Assembly: GCA_001897755.1 (NCBI GenBank)
Contig: MKUJ01000005.1
Span: 47,526 to 111,525, forward strand
DNA from: Afipia sp. 64-13
GTDB lineage: Bacteria > Pseudomonadota > Alphaproteobacteria > Rhizobiales > Xanthobacteraceae
Reading direction: 5' to 3'
Length of the DNA stretch: 64,000 nt
A program made the translations under genes and the position numbers. The notes under the pieces are model-generated. The model was not told the DNA's origin and ran no database searches. It worked only from the letters and a program-made list of their open reading frames with translations. Position 1 is the stretch's first letter. The number at the start of each line of letters is the position of its first letter. Shown piece by piece: positions 54,739 to 63,981 of the stretch.

Positions 54739-54867
54739 TTCCTCATGGTGAGGAGCGAGGCGGGGCCTCGCGTCTCGAACCATGAGGCCGGCTCTCCCAA
54801 GGGCTGTTGGCCTCATCCTTCGAGACGCGCGCAAAAGCGCGCTCCTCAGGATGAGGAGCGTATTGTT
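54739..54867. repeat. Palindromic repeat (family B3)
   Basis: CCTCATGGTGAGGAGCGAGG...GTCTCGAACCATGAGGCC and GGCCTCATCCTTCGAGACGCG...GCTCCTCAGGATGAGGAG are inverted halves. It fills the gap between the carbonic-anhydrase-like gene and the ybaK end. Confidence 0.9.
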
Positions 54868-54893
54868 GCTCCCGCGTCGCGATTCAACACGCC

Positions 54894-55367
54894 TCACGCC
54901 ACCAGCGGCGCGACGATGGCGTGCAAGACTTTCGCCGCATCGTGCGGCGACAGCCGCACCTGCAGGCCGCGTTGCCCGCCATTGATATAGACGAGGTCCT
55001 GCGCCATTGCCTGCTGCTCGATGGCGGCGCGCGGGGCGCGCATCTGGCCGAACGGACTGATGCCGCCGACCTTGTAACCCGACAACCGCTCGGCATCCGC
55101 CGGCTTCATCATCTGCGCGGACTTGCCGCCGAACGCGGATGCGAGCTTCTTCATCGACACTTCGCAGTCCGACGGCACGATAACGCAGACCGGCTTGCCG
55201 TCGACCAGCGCCATCAGCGATTTCAGCACGCGCGAGGGCTGTTCGCCAATCGCCGCCGCCGCCTGCAGGCCGATGCGGTCGGCATTGGCGTCGTAGTCAT
55301 AGGTATGCACCGAGAACGCGACGCCGGCCTGCTCCAGCATTTTCGTCGCGCGCGTGGATTTCGACAT
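54894..55367 (-). CDS. ybaK: Cys-tRNA(Pro)/Cys-tRNA(Cys) deacylase, YbaK type
   Basis: A 157-residue cytoplasmic protein of the YbaK/EbsC family that removes mischarged cysteine from tRNA-Pro. Family motifs are KSLMALVDGKPVCVIVPSDCEVSMKKLAS, KPADAERLSGYKVGGISPFGQ and INGGQRGLQVRLSP. The start MSKSTRATKML (complement at 55365-55367) matches homologues. Repeats flank it on both sides. Confidence 0.93.
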   Translation of the reverse strand: MSKSTRATKMLEQAGVAFSVHTYDYDANADRIGLQAAAAIGEQPSRVLKSLMALVDGKPVCVIVPSDCEVSMKKLASAFGGKSAQMMKPADAERLSGYKVGGISPFGQMRAPRAAIEQQAMAQDLVYINGGQRGLQVRLSPHDAAKVLHAIVAPLVA

Positions 55368-55421
55368 GGATGACTCCAGACAGCCCAAGGCCAAGGCATC
55401 ATGTACCTAACCGTCATTGCG

Positions 55422-55607
55422 AGCGAAGCAAAGCAATCCAGTTCCTCATGGTGAGGGGGAGCGAAGCGACGTCTCGAACCATGAGGCCAAGATAGATCAT
55501 GGCATCGTGGCCTCATCCTTCGAGACGCATTGCTACGCAATGCTCCTCAGGATGAGGGTTGAGTTCAGGTCTAGATTGCTTCGTCGCTTTCGCTCCTCGC
55601 AATGACG
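55422..55607. repeat. Composite palindromic repeat (families B and D)
   Basis: The outer pair is CGTCATTGCGAGCGAAGCAAAG and the inverse CGCTCCTCGCAATGACG. The inner B element runs from about 55441 to 55560 with GTCTCGAACCATGAGG and CCTCATCCTTCGAGACG. Nothing else is visible in this gap ahead of lysS. Confidence 0.9.
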
Positions 55608-55620
55608 ACGATCTATTTCA

Positions 55621-57258
55621 TCAGGCGCTGCGCGTCAGCGCGGCGTCGATCATCGCGATGGCGTTGGTCACGCCGTAGACCGCGACGAACGAGCCGAAGC
55701 GCGGACCTTTCTCCTGTCCGAGCAGCACCTGATAGAGCATGTTGAACCAGTCGAGCGCAACGCCGGGCCGGCCATCCTTGCCGGCCTTCTTGTGATCGAG
55801 GAACGGCTCGCGCCGGCCGATCTCGTAGACCACGTTCTGGATGTCCTCGGCGGACGCCTCCGGCGGCAGTTGCGCCAGCGCGTTGCGCAGGTCGGTCAGC
55901 GCCGCGCGCTCGCTGTCGGTCGGGGCGCGGAACTGCTTGGTCGGCGCCACGAAGTCGCGATAGTAATTGATCGCATAACCAACCAGCGCGTCGAGCCGCG
56001 GATGAGACTGCGGCGTCACGCCGGGGCGATAGCGCTGGATGAAACCCCACAGCGTCTCGGCGTTCTCGGCATTGGACGACGACACCAGCGTCAGCAACAA
56101 CTGGAACGTCACCGGCATCTCGGAGGCCTGCGGGTTGCCGGCATGGATGTGCCACACCGGATTGCCGAGCCGCTGCTTGATGTCCTGGCGCGCATAGCCG
56201 TCGAGGAACTGCTGATACTCATCGACATTGCGCGGGATCACGTCGAAATACAGCCGCTTGGCGGATTTCGGTTCGCGATACATGAACAGCGACAGCGATT
56301 CCGGCGAGGCGTAGCGCAGCCACTCGTCGATGGTGAGACCGTTGCCCTTCGACTTGGAAATCTTCTGGCCCTTGTCGTCGAGGAACAGTTCGTAGTTGAA
56401 GCCTTCCGGCGGCGTGCCGCCGAGCGCACGGCAGATCTTGCCCGACAGCTTCACCGAATCGATCAGATCCTTGCCGGCCATTTCGTAATCGACGCCGAGC
56501 GCGACCCAGCGCATCGCCCAGTCCGGCTTCCATTGCAGCTTGCAGTGGCCGCCGGTGACAGGAACGGTGACGCGCTCCTTCGTCTCCGGATCGTCGTACG
56601 ACACGGTGCCGGCCTTCTTGTCGTGCTCGACGATCGGCACCTGCAGCACCACGCCGGTGCGCGGACAGACCGGCAGAAACGGCGAATAGCTCGCGGCGCG
56701 CTCCTCGCGCAGCGAGGGCAGCATGATCGCCATCACCTCCTCGATCTTCTCCAGCACCTTGAGCAGCGTCGCGTCGAACCGGCCCGAGGTGTAGTAGTCG
56801 GTCGAGGATGCGAATTCGTAATCGAAACCGAAGGTGTCGAGGAAGGCGCGCAGCCGCGCGTTGTTGTGCGCGCCGAAGCTGTCATGGGTGCCGAACGGAT
56901 CGCGCACGCGGGTCAGCGGCTTGCCGAGATCCTGCGCCAGCAGCTCCTTGTTGGGCACGTTGTCCGGCACCTTGCGCAGGCCGTCCATGTCGTCGGAGAA
57001 GGCGAGCAGCCGGGTCCTGACCTTGTCCTCGGTCAGCACCCGGAAGGCATGGCGCACCATGGTGGTGCGCGCGACCTCGCCGAAAGTGCCGATATGCGGC
57101 AGACCTGAGGGGCCGTAGCCGGTTTCGAACAGCACCTCGTCCTTCGGCCTGGTCTTCAGCCGCGCCACGATCTGCTTCGCCTGTTCGAACGGCCAGGCGT
57201 TGGATTGTTCGGCGACCGCGCGCAGATCGCTCGCGCTGACGGGAAGTTCGTTTGGCAT
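55621..57258 (-). CDS. lysS: Lysyl-tRNA synthetase, class I
   Basis: A 545-residue class I LysRS, the archaeal-type enzyme used by many alphaproteobacteria. The HIGH motif is His55-Ile-Gly-Thr in [10 protein letters not shown], and KISKSKGNG (about residue 300) is the KMSKS box. The C-terminus is the class I anticodon-binding domain. The start [13 protein letters not shown] is chosen at 57258, six codons into the frame. It lies downstream of a family A repeat and upstream of the ybaK repeats. Confidence 0.97.
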   Translation of the reverse strand: MPNELPVSASDLRAVAEQSNAWPFEQAKQIVARLKTRPKDEVLFETGYGPSGLPHIGTFGEVARTTMVRHAFRVLTEDKVRTRLLAFSDDMDGLRKVPDNVPNKELLAQDLGKPLTRVRDPFGTHDSFGAHNNARLRAFLDTFGFDYEFASSTDYYTSGRFDATLLKVLEKIEEVMAIMLPSLREERAASYSPFLPVCPRTGVVLQVPIVEHDKKAGTVSYDDPETKERVTVPVTGGHCKLQWKPDWAMRWVALGVDYEMAGKDLIDSVKLSGKICRALGGTPPEGFNYELFLDDKGQKISKSKGNGLTIDEWLRYASPESLSLFMYREPKSAKRLYFDVIPRNVDEYQQFLDGYARQDIKQRLGNPVWHIHAGNPQASEMPVTFQLLLTLVSSSNAENAETLWGFIQRYRPGVTPQSHPRLDALVGYAINYYRDFVAPTKQFRAPTDSERAALTDLRNALAQLPPEASAEDIQNVVYEIGRREPFLDHKKAGKDGRPGVALDWFNMLYQVLLGQEKGPRFGSFVAVYGVTNAIAMIDAALTRSA

Positions 57259-57280
57259 TGTCTCTCCGGTCGGCATTTCT

Positions 57281-57405
57281 CGTCATGCCCGGCCTTGTGC
57301 CGGGCATCCCCGCCTTACAGCCGCGCGTGGAAACGCAAAGACGTGGATGGCCGGGACAAAAGGGCGTTCACGCCCGTCTTCGACGAGCTATGCCCGGCCC
57401 TGACG
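57281..57405. repeat. Palindromic repeat (family A5)
   Basis: CGTCATGCCCGGCCTTGTGCCGGG and the CGACGAGCTATGCCCGGCCCTGACGG end enclose GACGTGGATGGCCGGGAC. It sits between lysS and the solute-binding protein end. Confidence 0.85.
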
Positions 57406-57505
57406 GAACGTTGTCGAATGTCGCAAATGGTCTAGCAGAAGGAACCGCGACCTTGAAGCCCACCCGGCAGGCTTCATGCCGGCATCACAGGCCCTGTCGA
57501 TCCGC

Positions 57506-58450
57506 CTAAAACGGGCTGACGGAAAAATAGCGTAGCCACAGGTCGGTGTAGCGGCCTTTTTCCCAGAGCCGGAACATCGCCCAGTTCAGCGCCTGGCGCA
57601 GCACGTCGTTGCCCTTCTTGACGCCGATGCCGACACCCTCGCCGAAATAGCGGCTCTCGACGAACGGCCCGCCCGAGAAGGCGCAGCAATCGCCGGAATC
57701 GGTGCCGTTGATCCAGAAGGCCAGCGCAATCGCGTCGCCGAAGATCATGTCGACCTCGTTCCGGCGCAGCGCCAGCCGCAGCGCCTCGTCATTGGCGAAG
57801 CCGACCACCAGCGCGTCGGTGAACAGCGATTTCAGATAGGCCTCGTGCGCGGAGCCCGAAATCGCGCCGATCTTCTTGCCGGCGAGATATTCCGGCCGCA
57901 CCTCGGCCATCACCTCGCCGCGGCGCGAGACGAAGCGCGCCGGCGCGCGATAATACGGATCGGAGAAATCGAGCTTGGCGCGCACCTGCGGCGTCACCGC
58001 GATCGAGGCGATGATGGCGTCGCCACGATTGGCGTTGACCGCGTCGATCAAGGTCTCGAACCGCCGCATCTGGATCGTGCACGGCACCTTGATCTCCTCG
58101 CAGATGGCGCGGGCGAGATCGACATTGAAGCCGGCGGGATTGCCGTCCGGCCCGGTGAAATCGAACGGCGGATAATCGGTCTCGGTCAGAAAGCGGATCA
58201 CGGTGATGCGCGTCAGATCGGGACGGTCGGGACGCCGCCGCGGGTCCCAGAAGCCCGGTACCGCCTGCGGCGCCGCGGCCTGCGTGGCGGCGGGTGGCGG
58301 CGTCGCCGGCTGCGGCACCTGCATCGCCGGATCGGCGGGCTGCGCTCCTGCCGGCATCATGCCCAGCATCAGCGCCGCACAGCAGGCCGGAGCCAGCCGC
58401 CGCACACGGGATGATCTAGCGTTGATGATTGCCGTAACCTGTGATTGCAT
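57506..58450 (-). CDS. Periplasmic amino-acid-type solute-binding protein
   Basis: A 314-residue exported SBP of the bacterial family 3 fold. The signal region is MQSQVTAIINARSSRVRRLAPACCAALMLGMMPAGA. A proline-rich linker leads to the binding domain with TETDYPPFDFTGPDGNPAGFNVDLARAICEEI, IIASIAVTPQVRAKLDFSDPYYRAPARFVSR and FGDAIALAFWING. It lacks a linked ABC permease, so it may serve a distant transporter or a sensor. The start is 58450; 58483 is also possible. Confidence 0.88.
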   Translation of the reverse strand: MQSQVTAIINARSSRVRRLAPACCAALMLGMMPAGAQPADPAMQVPQPATPPPAATQAAAPQAVPGFWDPRRRPDRPDLTRITVIRFLTETDYPPFDFTGPDGNPAGFNVDLARAICEEIKVPCTIQMRRFETLIDAVNANRGDAIIASIAVTPQVRAKLDFSDPYYRAPARFVSRRGEVMAEVRPEYLAGKKIGAISGSAHEAYLKSLFTDALVVGFANDEALRLALRRNEVDMIFGDAIALAFWINGTDSGDCCAFSGGPFVESRYFGEGVGIGVKKGNDVLRQALNWAMFRLWEKGRYTDLWLRYFSVSPF

Positions 58451-58530
58451 ATCGATGGCTTCCGCGAGGGTCTTATAGACCATCCGGCGGCCGACGCGAG
58501 GGCGTTTAGGTGCTTGGAACGGGTTGGCGT

Positions 58531-60573
58531 ATGGCCTCGAACCGTGCCCCTGCGGCATGGACATCGCAGCCCGGACGGCAGGAACGACGCACAACCGCGT
58601 TCCCGCGCCGTCTGACCGGGCTGATCGGCCGATTGTGGCACCGTCCCTCCCCGTCCTTGCCACCATCGCCCTCCGCCACCGTTTTCGATGCACCCGAACT
58701 CGACTGCCTGCGCGGCGTCCTTGCGCCCGAGGTGTTGCGGGCGGCGGTCCGGCGCAGCGCGGCCATCGGGGTCGGCGCCGATCAGGTGCTGATCCGGTGC
58801 GGCGCGATCGACGAGGACGCCTATCTGCACCACCTCGCCGCGCATTGCGGCATCCGGATCGAAACCTTTGCGACGCTGCGCCGCGCGGACTGTCCGCTCG
58901 GCGACGACCAGTTGCACTATGCCGGGCGCTACGGTCTCGTCCCGATCCTGCGCGACGGCGGACATGATTACGTGCAGATTCCGACCGGCCTCAGCGCGCG
59001 GCGGATCAGCGAGCTTGCGCTGAAATATCCCGACGCTTGCGCACAATTGCGGTTGGCGAGTCGGCGCGACTTCGACCGTTTCGTCGTCCGCCATGCCGGA
59101 CCCGCGATCGCGCAGGACGCCGCGGAGGGTTTGCCCTCGCGCTGGCCGGAACTGTCCGCCGCGCCGGCCGCGGTGACGCGGCTGCGCCGGCCCTGGCGGC
59201 GCGCGGCATGGACGCTGGCGTGGGCGATGATCTTCACGCTGATGCCGCTGCTCGCGATCCAGCTCGCCGGCGCAACGCTGGCGATCTGGTTCCTGCTGTT
59301 CAACGGGCTGCGCCTTGCCGGCAGCTTCGCGCCGCGCATCAGGACGCCGCCGCGTCCGCGGCTTTCCGACGACCATCTGCCGGTCTACACCGTGATGGTC
59401 GCGCTCTATCACGAGGCGACATCGGTCGCGCCGCTGCTGCGCGCGCTGGAGGCGCTCGACTATCCGCGCGAGAAGCTCGACATCAAGCTGGTGATCGAGC
59501 CGGACGATCCCGAAACGCGCGAGGCCATCGCGGCGCTCGGGCCGCTGCCGCATGTCCATGTCATCACCGCGCCGGATATCGGTCCGCGCACCAAGCCGAA
59601 GGCGTTGAACTACGCGCTCGCTTTCGCGCGCGGCACGTTCCTGGCGGTGTTCGACGCCGAGGACCGGCCAGATCCCGGCCAGTTGCGCGATGCGCTCGCG
59701 GTGTTCGGCGCGGGCGAGGAGGAGATCGCCTGCGCGCAGGCCAGCCTGTGCATCGACAACAGCGCCGACGGCTGGCTGACGCGGATGTTCACCGCCGAAT
59801 ATGCCGGGCAGTTCGACGTGTTCCTGCAGGGCTTCTGCGCCTTCCGCATGCCGCTGCCGCTCGGCGGCTCGTCCAATCATTTCCGCACCGCGCTGCTGCG
59901 CGAGGTCGGCGGCTGGGACGCCTACAACGTCACCGAGGACGCCGATCTCGGCTTTCGTCTCGCCCGTTTCGGCTACCGCTCGGTGATGTTCGCCTCCACC
60001 ACCTATGAGGAGGCGCCGGCAAGGTTCAAGGCGTGGCTGCGCCAGCGCTCGCGCTGGATGAAAGGCTGGATGCAGACCTGGCTGGTGCACATGCGCGCAC
60101 CGCGCGAATTATGGCGCGACGCCGGCCCGAGCGGCTTCTTCACCCTCAACATCATCGTCGGCGGCAATGTGCTGACCGCCCTGGTGCACCCGATCATGCT
60201 GGCGGAAATCCTCGTTCCGATGACGCTGCGCGCCTTCGACAGCGACGCTGCGACCTTCCTCGCCAGCGAATTCGCCGGACTGCATGTCGCGACCATCGCC
60301 ACCGGCTATCTCTCCACCGTGCTGATCGGGCTGATCGGCCTCAAGCGGCGCGGCCTGCTGCGCCACGCCTGGGTGCTGGCGCTGACGCCGCTCTACTGGG
60401 TGTTGCTGTCGCTGGCGGCCTGGCGGGCGCTGATCCAGCTCATGCGCGATCCCTATCGCTGGGAGAAGACCGAGCACGGCTTGGCGCGGCATTCGCGGCT
60501 GCGCCGCTCACGTCCGGCGCAAGCACCGCACGCGCGCGGCGCCATCGCACCGGCGATGGCGCGTCACAGATAG
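58531..60573 (+). CDS. Membrane glycosyltransferase family 2 with N-terminal MshEN-like domain
   Basis: A 680-residue protein. The N-terminus (about 50-200) resembles the type II secretion ATPase/MshEN nucleotide-binding domain (GADQVLIRCGAIDEDAYLHHLAAHCGIRIETF...DYVQIPTG). Two membrane helices (about 225-275), a GT2 domain with VIEPDDPETREAIAAL, DAEDRPDPGQLR (D-x-D) and QRSRWMKGWMQT (QxxRW), and a run of C-terminal helices follow. It may make an exopolysaccharide or beta-glucan, possibly regulated by a nucleotide. The stop overlaps the SCO stop by ten bases, convergent. Confidence 0.85.
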   Translation: MASNRAPAAWTSQPGRQERRTTAFPRRLTGLIGRLWHRPSPSLPPSPSATVFDAPELDCLRGVLAPEVLRAAVRRSAAIGVGADQVLIRCGAIDEDAYLHHLAAHCGIRIETFATLRRADCPLGDDQLHYAGRYGLVPILRDGGHDYVQIPTGLSARRISELALKYPDACAQLRLASRRDFDRFVVRHAGPAIAQDAAEGLPSRWPELSAAPAAVTRLRRPWRRAAWTLAWAMIFTLMPLLAIQLAGATLAIWFLLFNGLRLAGSFAPRIRTPPRPRLSDDHLPVYTVMVALYHEATSVAPLLRALEALDYPREKLDIKLVIEPDDPETREAIAALGPLPHVHVITAPDIGPRTKPKALNYALAFARGTFLAVFDAEDRPDPGQLRDALAVFGAGEEEIACAQASLCIDNSADGWLTRMFTAEYAGQFDVFLQGFCAFRMPLPLGGSSNHFRTALLREVGGWDAYNVTEDADLGFRLARFGYRSVMFASTTYEEAPARFKAWLRQRSRWMKGWMQTWLVHMRAPRELWRDAGPSGFFTLNIIVGGNVLTALVHPIMLAEILVPMTLRAFDSDAATFLASEFAGLHVATIATGYLSTVLIGLIGLKRRGLLRHAWVLALTPLYWVLLSLAAWRALIQLMRDPYRWEKTEHGLARHSRLRRSRPAQAPHARGAIAPAMARHR

Positions 60574-61157
60574 CGCTTGAGATCGGCCGCCGCTTCCTCG
60601 GGCGTGCGCTTCAGATTGAACGGAGCGACGAACCGGCCGTCGCGATCCATCAGATAGATCAGCGCGGTGTGATCCATGGTGTAGTCGCCATCCTTGAGCG
60701 GCACCTTCTTGGCGTAGACCCGATAGGCCGTGGTCATCTTCGCGATGTCCTTCGCATCGCCGGTGAGACCCTTGAGATGCGGATCGAAGCTCGACAGGTA
60801 ATCCTTCATCGCCGCCGGCGTATCGCGCTCGGGGTCCACCGAAACGAAGAAGGCGTTGACGCGGTCGGCATCCTTGCCCATCGCGCGCAGCACCTCCGAC
60901 ATCTCGAACAGCGAGGTCGGGCAGACATCGGGGCAATGGGTGAAGCCGAAGAAGATGATGCTCGGCCGCCCCTGCAGGTTCTTCTCGGTGACGGTCTGCC
61001 CGCTCTGGTCGACAAGCTGGAACGGGCCGCCGATCGCCGCCGGCGGCGTCACGTTGCGCAGGCCGCCGAGCAGCCACAGCGTCGCCAGAAGACCGACCGC
61101 GAGGCTGGCGGTGAAGGCCGCGACGATCGTGAGGGGACGTTTGATCCGGTTTGCCAT
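60564..61157 (-). CDS. SCO1/SenC family copper protein
   Basis: A 197-residue membrane-anchored thioredoxin-fold protein. One N-terminal helix (LTIVAAFTASLAVGLLATLWLL), CxxxC copper cysteines Cys75 and Cys79 in FTHCPDVCPTS, and His163 in TMDHTALIYL are present. SCO proteins deliver copper to the CuA site of cytochrome oxidase or act in redox sensing. It is not next to the oxidase genes, but the aa3 oxidase in this window is a plausible client. Confidence 0.93.
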   Translation of the reverse strand: MANRIKRPLTIVAAFTASLAVGLLATLWLLGGLRNVTPPAAIGGPFQLVDQSGQTVTEKNLQGRPSIIFFGFTHCPDVCPTSLFEMSEVLRAMGKDADRVNAFFVSVDPERDTPAAMKDYLSSFDPHLKGLTGDAKDIAKMTTAYRVYAKKVPLKDGDYTMDHTALIYLMDRDGRFVAPFNLKRTPEEAAADLKRYL

Positions 61158-61343
61158 GACAGTTCCGGGTTACGGTTCCGGGGAATGAGCCGGCGCGAGG
61201 CCGGGCGGGACGAGCGCGGACGAAAAGCAGGCCGCACCGAAAGCACGGAACGGCGTCATCGGCATAGACGCAGACAGCCCGCTCGGCAAGGCGTTGCCGC
61301 CCTGCTCACGGCATCATGAATGCATGGGAAAAATTGCGCTGGA

Positions 61344-61808
61344 TCAGCGCGTGGCCGAAGCCGAGGCCCGGGCGTCGAGATAACAGGGCCGGTACATCGA
61401 CATCAGCTGCTGACCGCGCAGGAAGATCATATGCGGGGTGAGGCCGCCGCGCTTCCTGATCCAGCGCCGGATCGAGACCGGATACATCTCGTAGAGCATG
61501 TGGGTGGCTTCGGTATTGGTGACCGGCCGCCCGCCCGCGCCGGGATCCCACGCGGCATGGAAGCCAAGGCTGGCGCGCGACGTGACGCAGATCTTGTCGT
61601 GCGGCACCGCGCCGAGCACGATGGTGCAGGCCGAGGCGCACAGACCGTCGATCACCACGGTCTCGCCCGAGCTGCGCAGCGCCTGATATTTATCGACGTA
61701 GGTTCCGATCCGACCGCCGCGGTCGTCGGCGATCCGCATCACGGCGTGGCTTGACCCGATTCCCAGCCCGAGAAAAATCGCCGCCAGAACACCGGTCAAG
61801 ACCCTCAT
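61344..61808 (-). CDS. Periplasmic ClpP/crotonase-fold protein
   Basis: A 154-residue protein. A signal peptide (MRVLTGVLAAIFLGLGIGSSHA) precedes a ClpP-like core with a probable nucleophile Ser59 in IDGLCASACTIVLGA and His84 in RASLGFHAAW. Such small periplasmic relatives of ClpP are common in Bradyrhizobium-type genomes but uncharacterised. The start MRVLTG is preferred over one six codons upstream. Function unknown. Confidence 0.78.
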   Translation of the reverse strand: MRVLTGVLAAIFLGLGIGSSHAVMRIADDRGGRIGTYVDKYQALRSSGETVVIDGLCASACTIVLGAVPHDKICVTSRASLGFHAAWDPGAGGRPVTNTEATHMLYEMYPVSIRRWIRKRGGLTPHMIFLRGQQLMSMYRPCYLDARASASATR

Positions 61809-61991
61809 CGCCAGCCCCATCCCCACCGGCGCCGAACGTCGTCACCGGATCGATGCAGCGTGTTGCGAGTCCGGTTTTTTGTCCAGCGGCGCGCGGGCCA
61901 CACTCGGCAATTTCGCCGCAGTGTTGCAGCACGGATGCACTGGGCGCGCTGTGCGAGGGAACACGTTACGAAAAATCGCGAGGGAGAAGAC

Positions 61992-62065
61992 TGGAGCGGG
62001 CGAAGGGAATCGAACCCTCGTATGCAGCTTGGGAAGCTGCCGTTCTGCCATTGAACTACGCCCGC
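61992..62065 (-). tRNA. tRNA-Gly (anticodon CCC)
   Basis: Read on the minus strand, the acceptor GCGGGCG pairs with CGCCCGC, the anticodon stem GCAGC/GCTGC encloses TTCCCAA (anticodon CCC), the T arm is GAGGGTTCGATTCCCTT, and the 3' CCA is encoded. The flanking 61809-61991 and 62066-62312 show nothing else clear. Confidence 0.93.
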
Positions 62066-62312
62066 GAAGCGCCGTGCACACACCGCCGCCGAAAACCGGC
62101 GGACGATGCGCGTGGCGGAACCGACCATCGCCCAGTCCGGCGCAATTTGCAACGAAAGCGCGCGCCTCCCGCCGGGTGCCGTTAACCAGACCCGCCGTTA
62201 ACGGATGCCGCGCCGGAACCAACCTGCGACATTGCGCCTGTTCCGGCGACACCAAGCGCGGGCGATCCTGCGCGGCGGCGGCCGCCGGATGATCCGGCGA
62301 AGGAGCCCGACG

Positions 62313-62591
62313 ATGACACGGACCGTACTTGCCCTGCTCGGCCTTGTGGCGCTGACCGCCGGCGCCGCCGCGCAATCCTTCTGGGTGGTCGGCAACCAGA
62401 GCACCCGCCGCTGCGACATCGTCACCAACAATCCGACCATCGGCGGCGGCAGTCCGTATTTTTTCGGCGACGGGCCGTACAAATCGAAGGACGACGCCAA
62501 GCTGGCGATGCGCACCATCAAGGTCTGCCCGCCCTATCAGGACCCCGACGAAAAAAAGAAGGCTCCCGCCAAGAAATCCGGCGGGAAATAA
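62313..62591 (+). CDS. Small exported hypothetical protein, 92 aa
   Basis: A 92-residue protein with a signal peptide (MTRTVLALLGLVALTAGAAA) and a mature domain SFWVVGNQSTRRCDIVTNNPTIGG...FGDGPYKSKDDAKLAMRTIKVCPPYQDPDE ending in a lysine-rich tail. The cysteine pair (RRCDIV; KVCPP) could form a disulfide. Conserved, uncharacterised in the group. The frame extends upstream to 62205 with an Arg-rich shadow sequence. Confidence 0.65.
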   Translation: MTRTVLALLGLVALTAGAAAQSFWVVGNQSTRRCDIVTNNPTIGGGSPYFFGDGPYKSKDDAKLAMRTIKVCPPYQDPDEKKKAPAKKSGGK

Positions 62592-62594
62592 CGC

Positions 62595-63701
62595 TCAGAC
62601 GCGGAAGTGCTTCGAGAGCTTGAGGCCCTGGCCCTGATAGTTCGACGCGATCCGCGTGCCGTAGAGCGCGTCGGGCGAGGCCAGCATCTTCTCGTAGACC
62701 AGACGGCCGACGATCTGACCGTGCTCGAGAATGAACGGCACCTCGCGCGAGCGCACCTCGAGCACCGCGCGCGAACCCTGCCCGCCGGCGCCGGCATAGC
62801 CGAAACCCGGATCGAAGAAGCCGGCGTAATGCACCCGGAACTCGCCGACCAGAGGATCGAACGGCACCATCTCGGCGGCGTAATCCGGCGGCACCTGCAC
62901 CGCCTCCTTCGAGGCCAGAATGTAGAACTCGCCGGGATCGAGGATCAGGCTGCGGTCGGCCCGGGCACGGATCGGCTCCCAGAATTCGCCGACCGTGTAG
63001 CCGGCGCGGCGATCGATATCAATCACGCCGGTGTGGCGCTTGGCGCGGTAGCCGACGAAACCGTCCGAACCCTCGCCGGACAGATCGACGCTGAGCGCGA
63101 CGCCGCCGGCAAGATCCGGCGCATCGCTGTCGACCAGACGCTCGCGCGCATGCAATTCGTGCAACTGCTCCTCACCCAGCAGCGGATGACCGCAGCGAAA
63201 CCGGATCTGCGACAGCCGCGAGCCTTCGCGCAGCAGGATCGGAAACGTCTTCGGGCTGATCTCGGCATAAAGCGGGCCGTGATAGCCGGCATCGATCATG
63301 TCGAAGCGGCGGGTGCCGTCGGCGATCACGCGGGTGAAGACATCGAGCCGGCCGGTCGAGCTTTTCGGATTGGCGGCGGCAAGGATGTGCGGCGGCAGCG
63401 CGAGAGATTCCAGGAGCGGCACGATGTAGACGCAGTTGGTCTCCAGCACCGCGCCGTCGGACAGATCGATCTCGTGCAGCTTCAGTTCGTCGATGCGCTC
63501 GGCCACCGTGGTGTCCGGCCCCGGCAGGAAGCTGGCGCGGACGCGGAACGCGGTCTCGCCGAGCCGCAGATCGAGGCTGGCGGGCTGGATCTGGCTTTCC
63601 ACGAACGGATAGGCCGGCAGGATCAGGCCGGCATCGGCCATCGCCGCGATCATGCGGTCGGGCAGAATTCCCTGTGCGTCCGGGGCGATCGAGAAGGGCA
63701 T
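62595..63701 (-). CDS. dcd: dCTP deaminase-type protein, double-domain form
   Basis: A 368-residue protein, about twice the usual dCTP deaminase, as in other alphaproteobacteria annotated as 2'-deoxycytidine 5'-triphosphate deaminase. Two similar halves are seen, each with the SLDLRLGE-type and PKSSTGRL/FDMIDAGYHGPLYAE core; the second half ends SREVPFILEHGQIVGRLVYEKML. It makes dUTP from dCTP for dTMP synthesis. It is divergent from the riboswitch-led gene at the right edge. Confidence 0.93.
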   Translation of the reverse strand: MPFSIAPDAQGILPDRMIAAMADAGLILPAYPFVESQIQPASLDLRLGETAFRVRASFLPGPDTTVAERIDELKLHEIDLSDGAVLETNCVYIVPLLESLALPPHILAAANPKSSTGRLDVFTRVIADGTRRFDMIDAGYHGPLYAEISPKTFPILLREGSRLSQIRFRCGHPLLGEEQLHELHARERLVDSDAPDLAGGVALSVDLSGEGSDGFVGYRAKRHTGVIDIDRRAGYTVGEFWEPIRARADRSLILDPGEFYILASKEAVQVPPDYAAEMVPFDPLVGEFRVHYAGFFDPGFGYAGAGGQGSRAVLEVRSREVPFILEHGQIVGRLVYEKMLASPDALYGTRIASNYQGQGLKLSKHFRV

Positions 63702-63803
63702 TGTCCGATCCGATATCTTCCGATCTCATGATCCGCGCATGGCGGTCATGCTTACCCGTTATCCGATGGGTTGCTTGACGGAAAGAGCGGCCGGGACTAA
63801 GGG

Positions 63804-63868
63804 TGCGACTTATCCCGTGGTGATTTGAGCCGGCCGGCTTGCAGCCACGTAAAACAAGTCGCTAAACA
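63804..63868 (+). ncRNA. SAM-II riboswitch
   Basis: A SAM-II (metA) riboswitch can be read. P1 is GCGACTT (63805-63811) with AAGTCGC (63856-63862). Inside are the diagnostic CGTGGTGATTTGAGCCG, the GCCGGC stem, CTTGCAGCCACG, and TAAAACAAG, followed by GCTAAA. This class binds S-adenosylmethionine and in alphaproteobacteria switches off methionine-synthesis genes. It precedes the gene at the right edge by about 115 bases. Confidence 0.92.
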
Positions 63869-63869
63869 G

Positions 63870-63933
63870 GCCGGGGACGAGAGCTCCCGGCTTTGTGATA
63901 TCCGGCTTGTGGAATTTTCCCGGCCGGTTTTTT
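63870..63933 (+). terminator. Possible expression platform or terminator of the SAM-II riboswitch
   Basis: A hairpin (GCCGGGGA/CCCGGC, about 63870-63891) and a second possible stem, CCGGC (63902-63906) with GCCGG (63923-63927), followed by six T (63928-63933), lie directly after the aptamer. The second looks like an intrinsic terminator. Confidence 0.45.
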
Positions 63934-63981
63934 CATGCCGGTTTTTTTGCGGCCGTTTTGGCGGCCGCGATTGGAGGTTCG

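Noticed and set aside
61992..62065. tRNA-Gly considered as an integration site of a mobile element
   Set aside because: No integrase and no duplicated tRNA 3' end was seen on either side.
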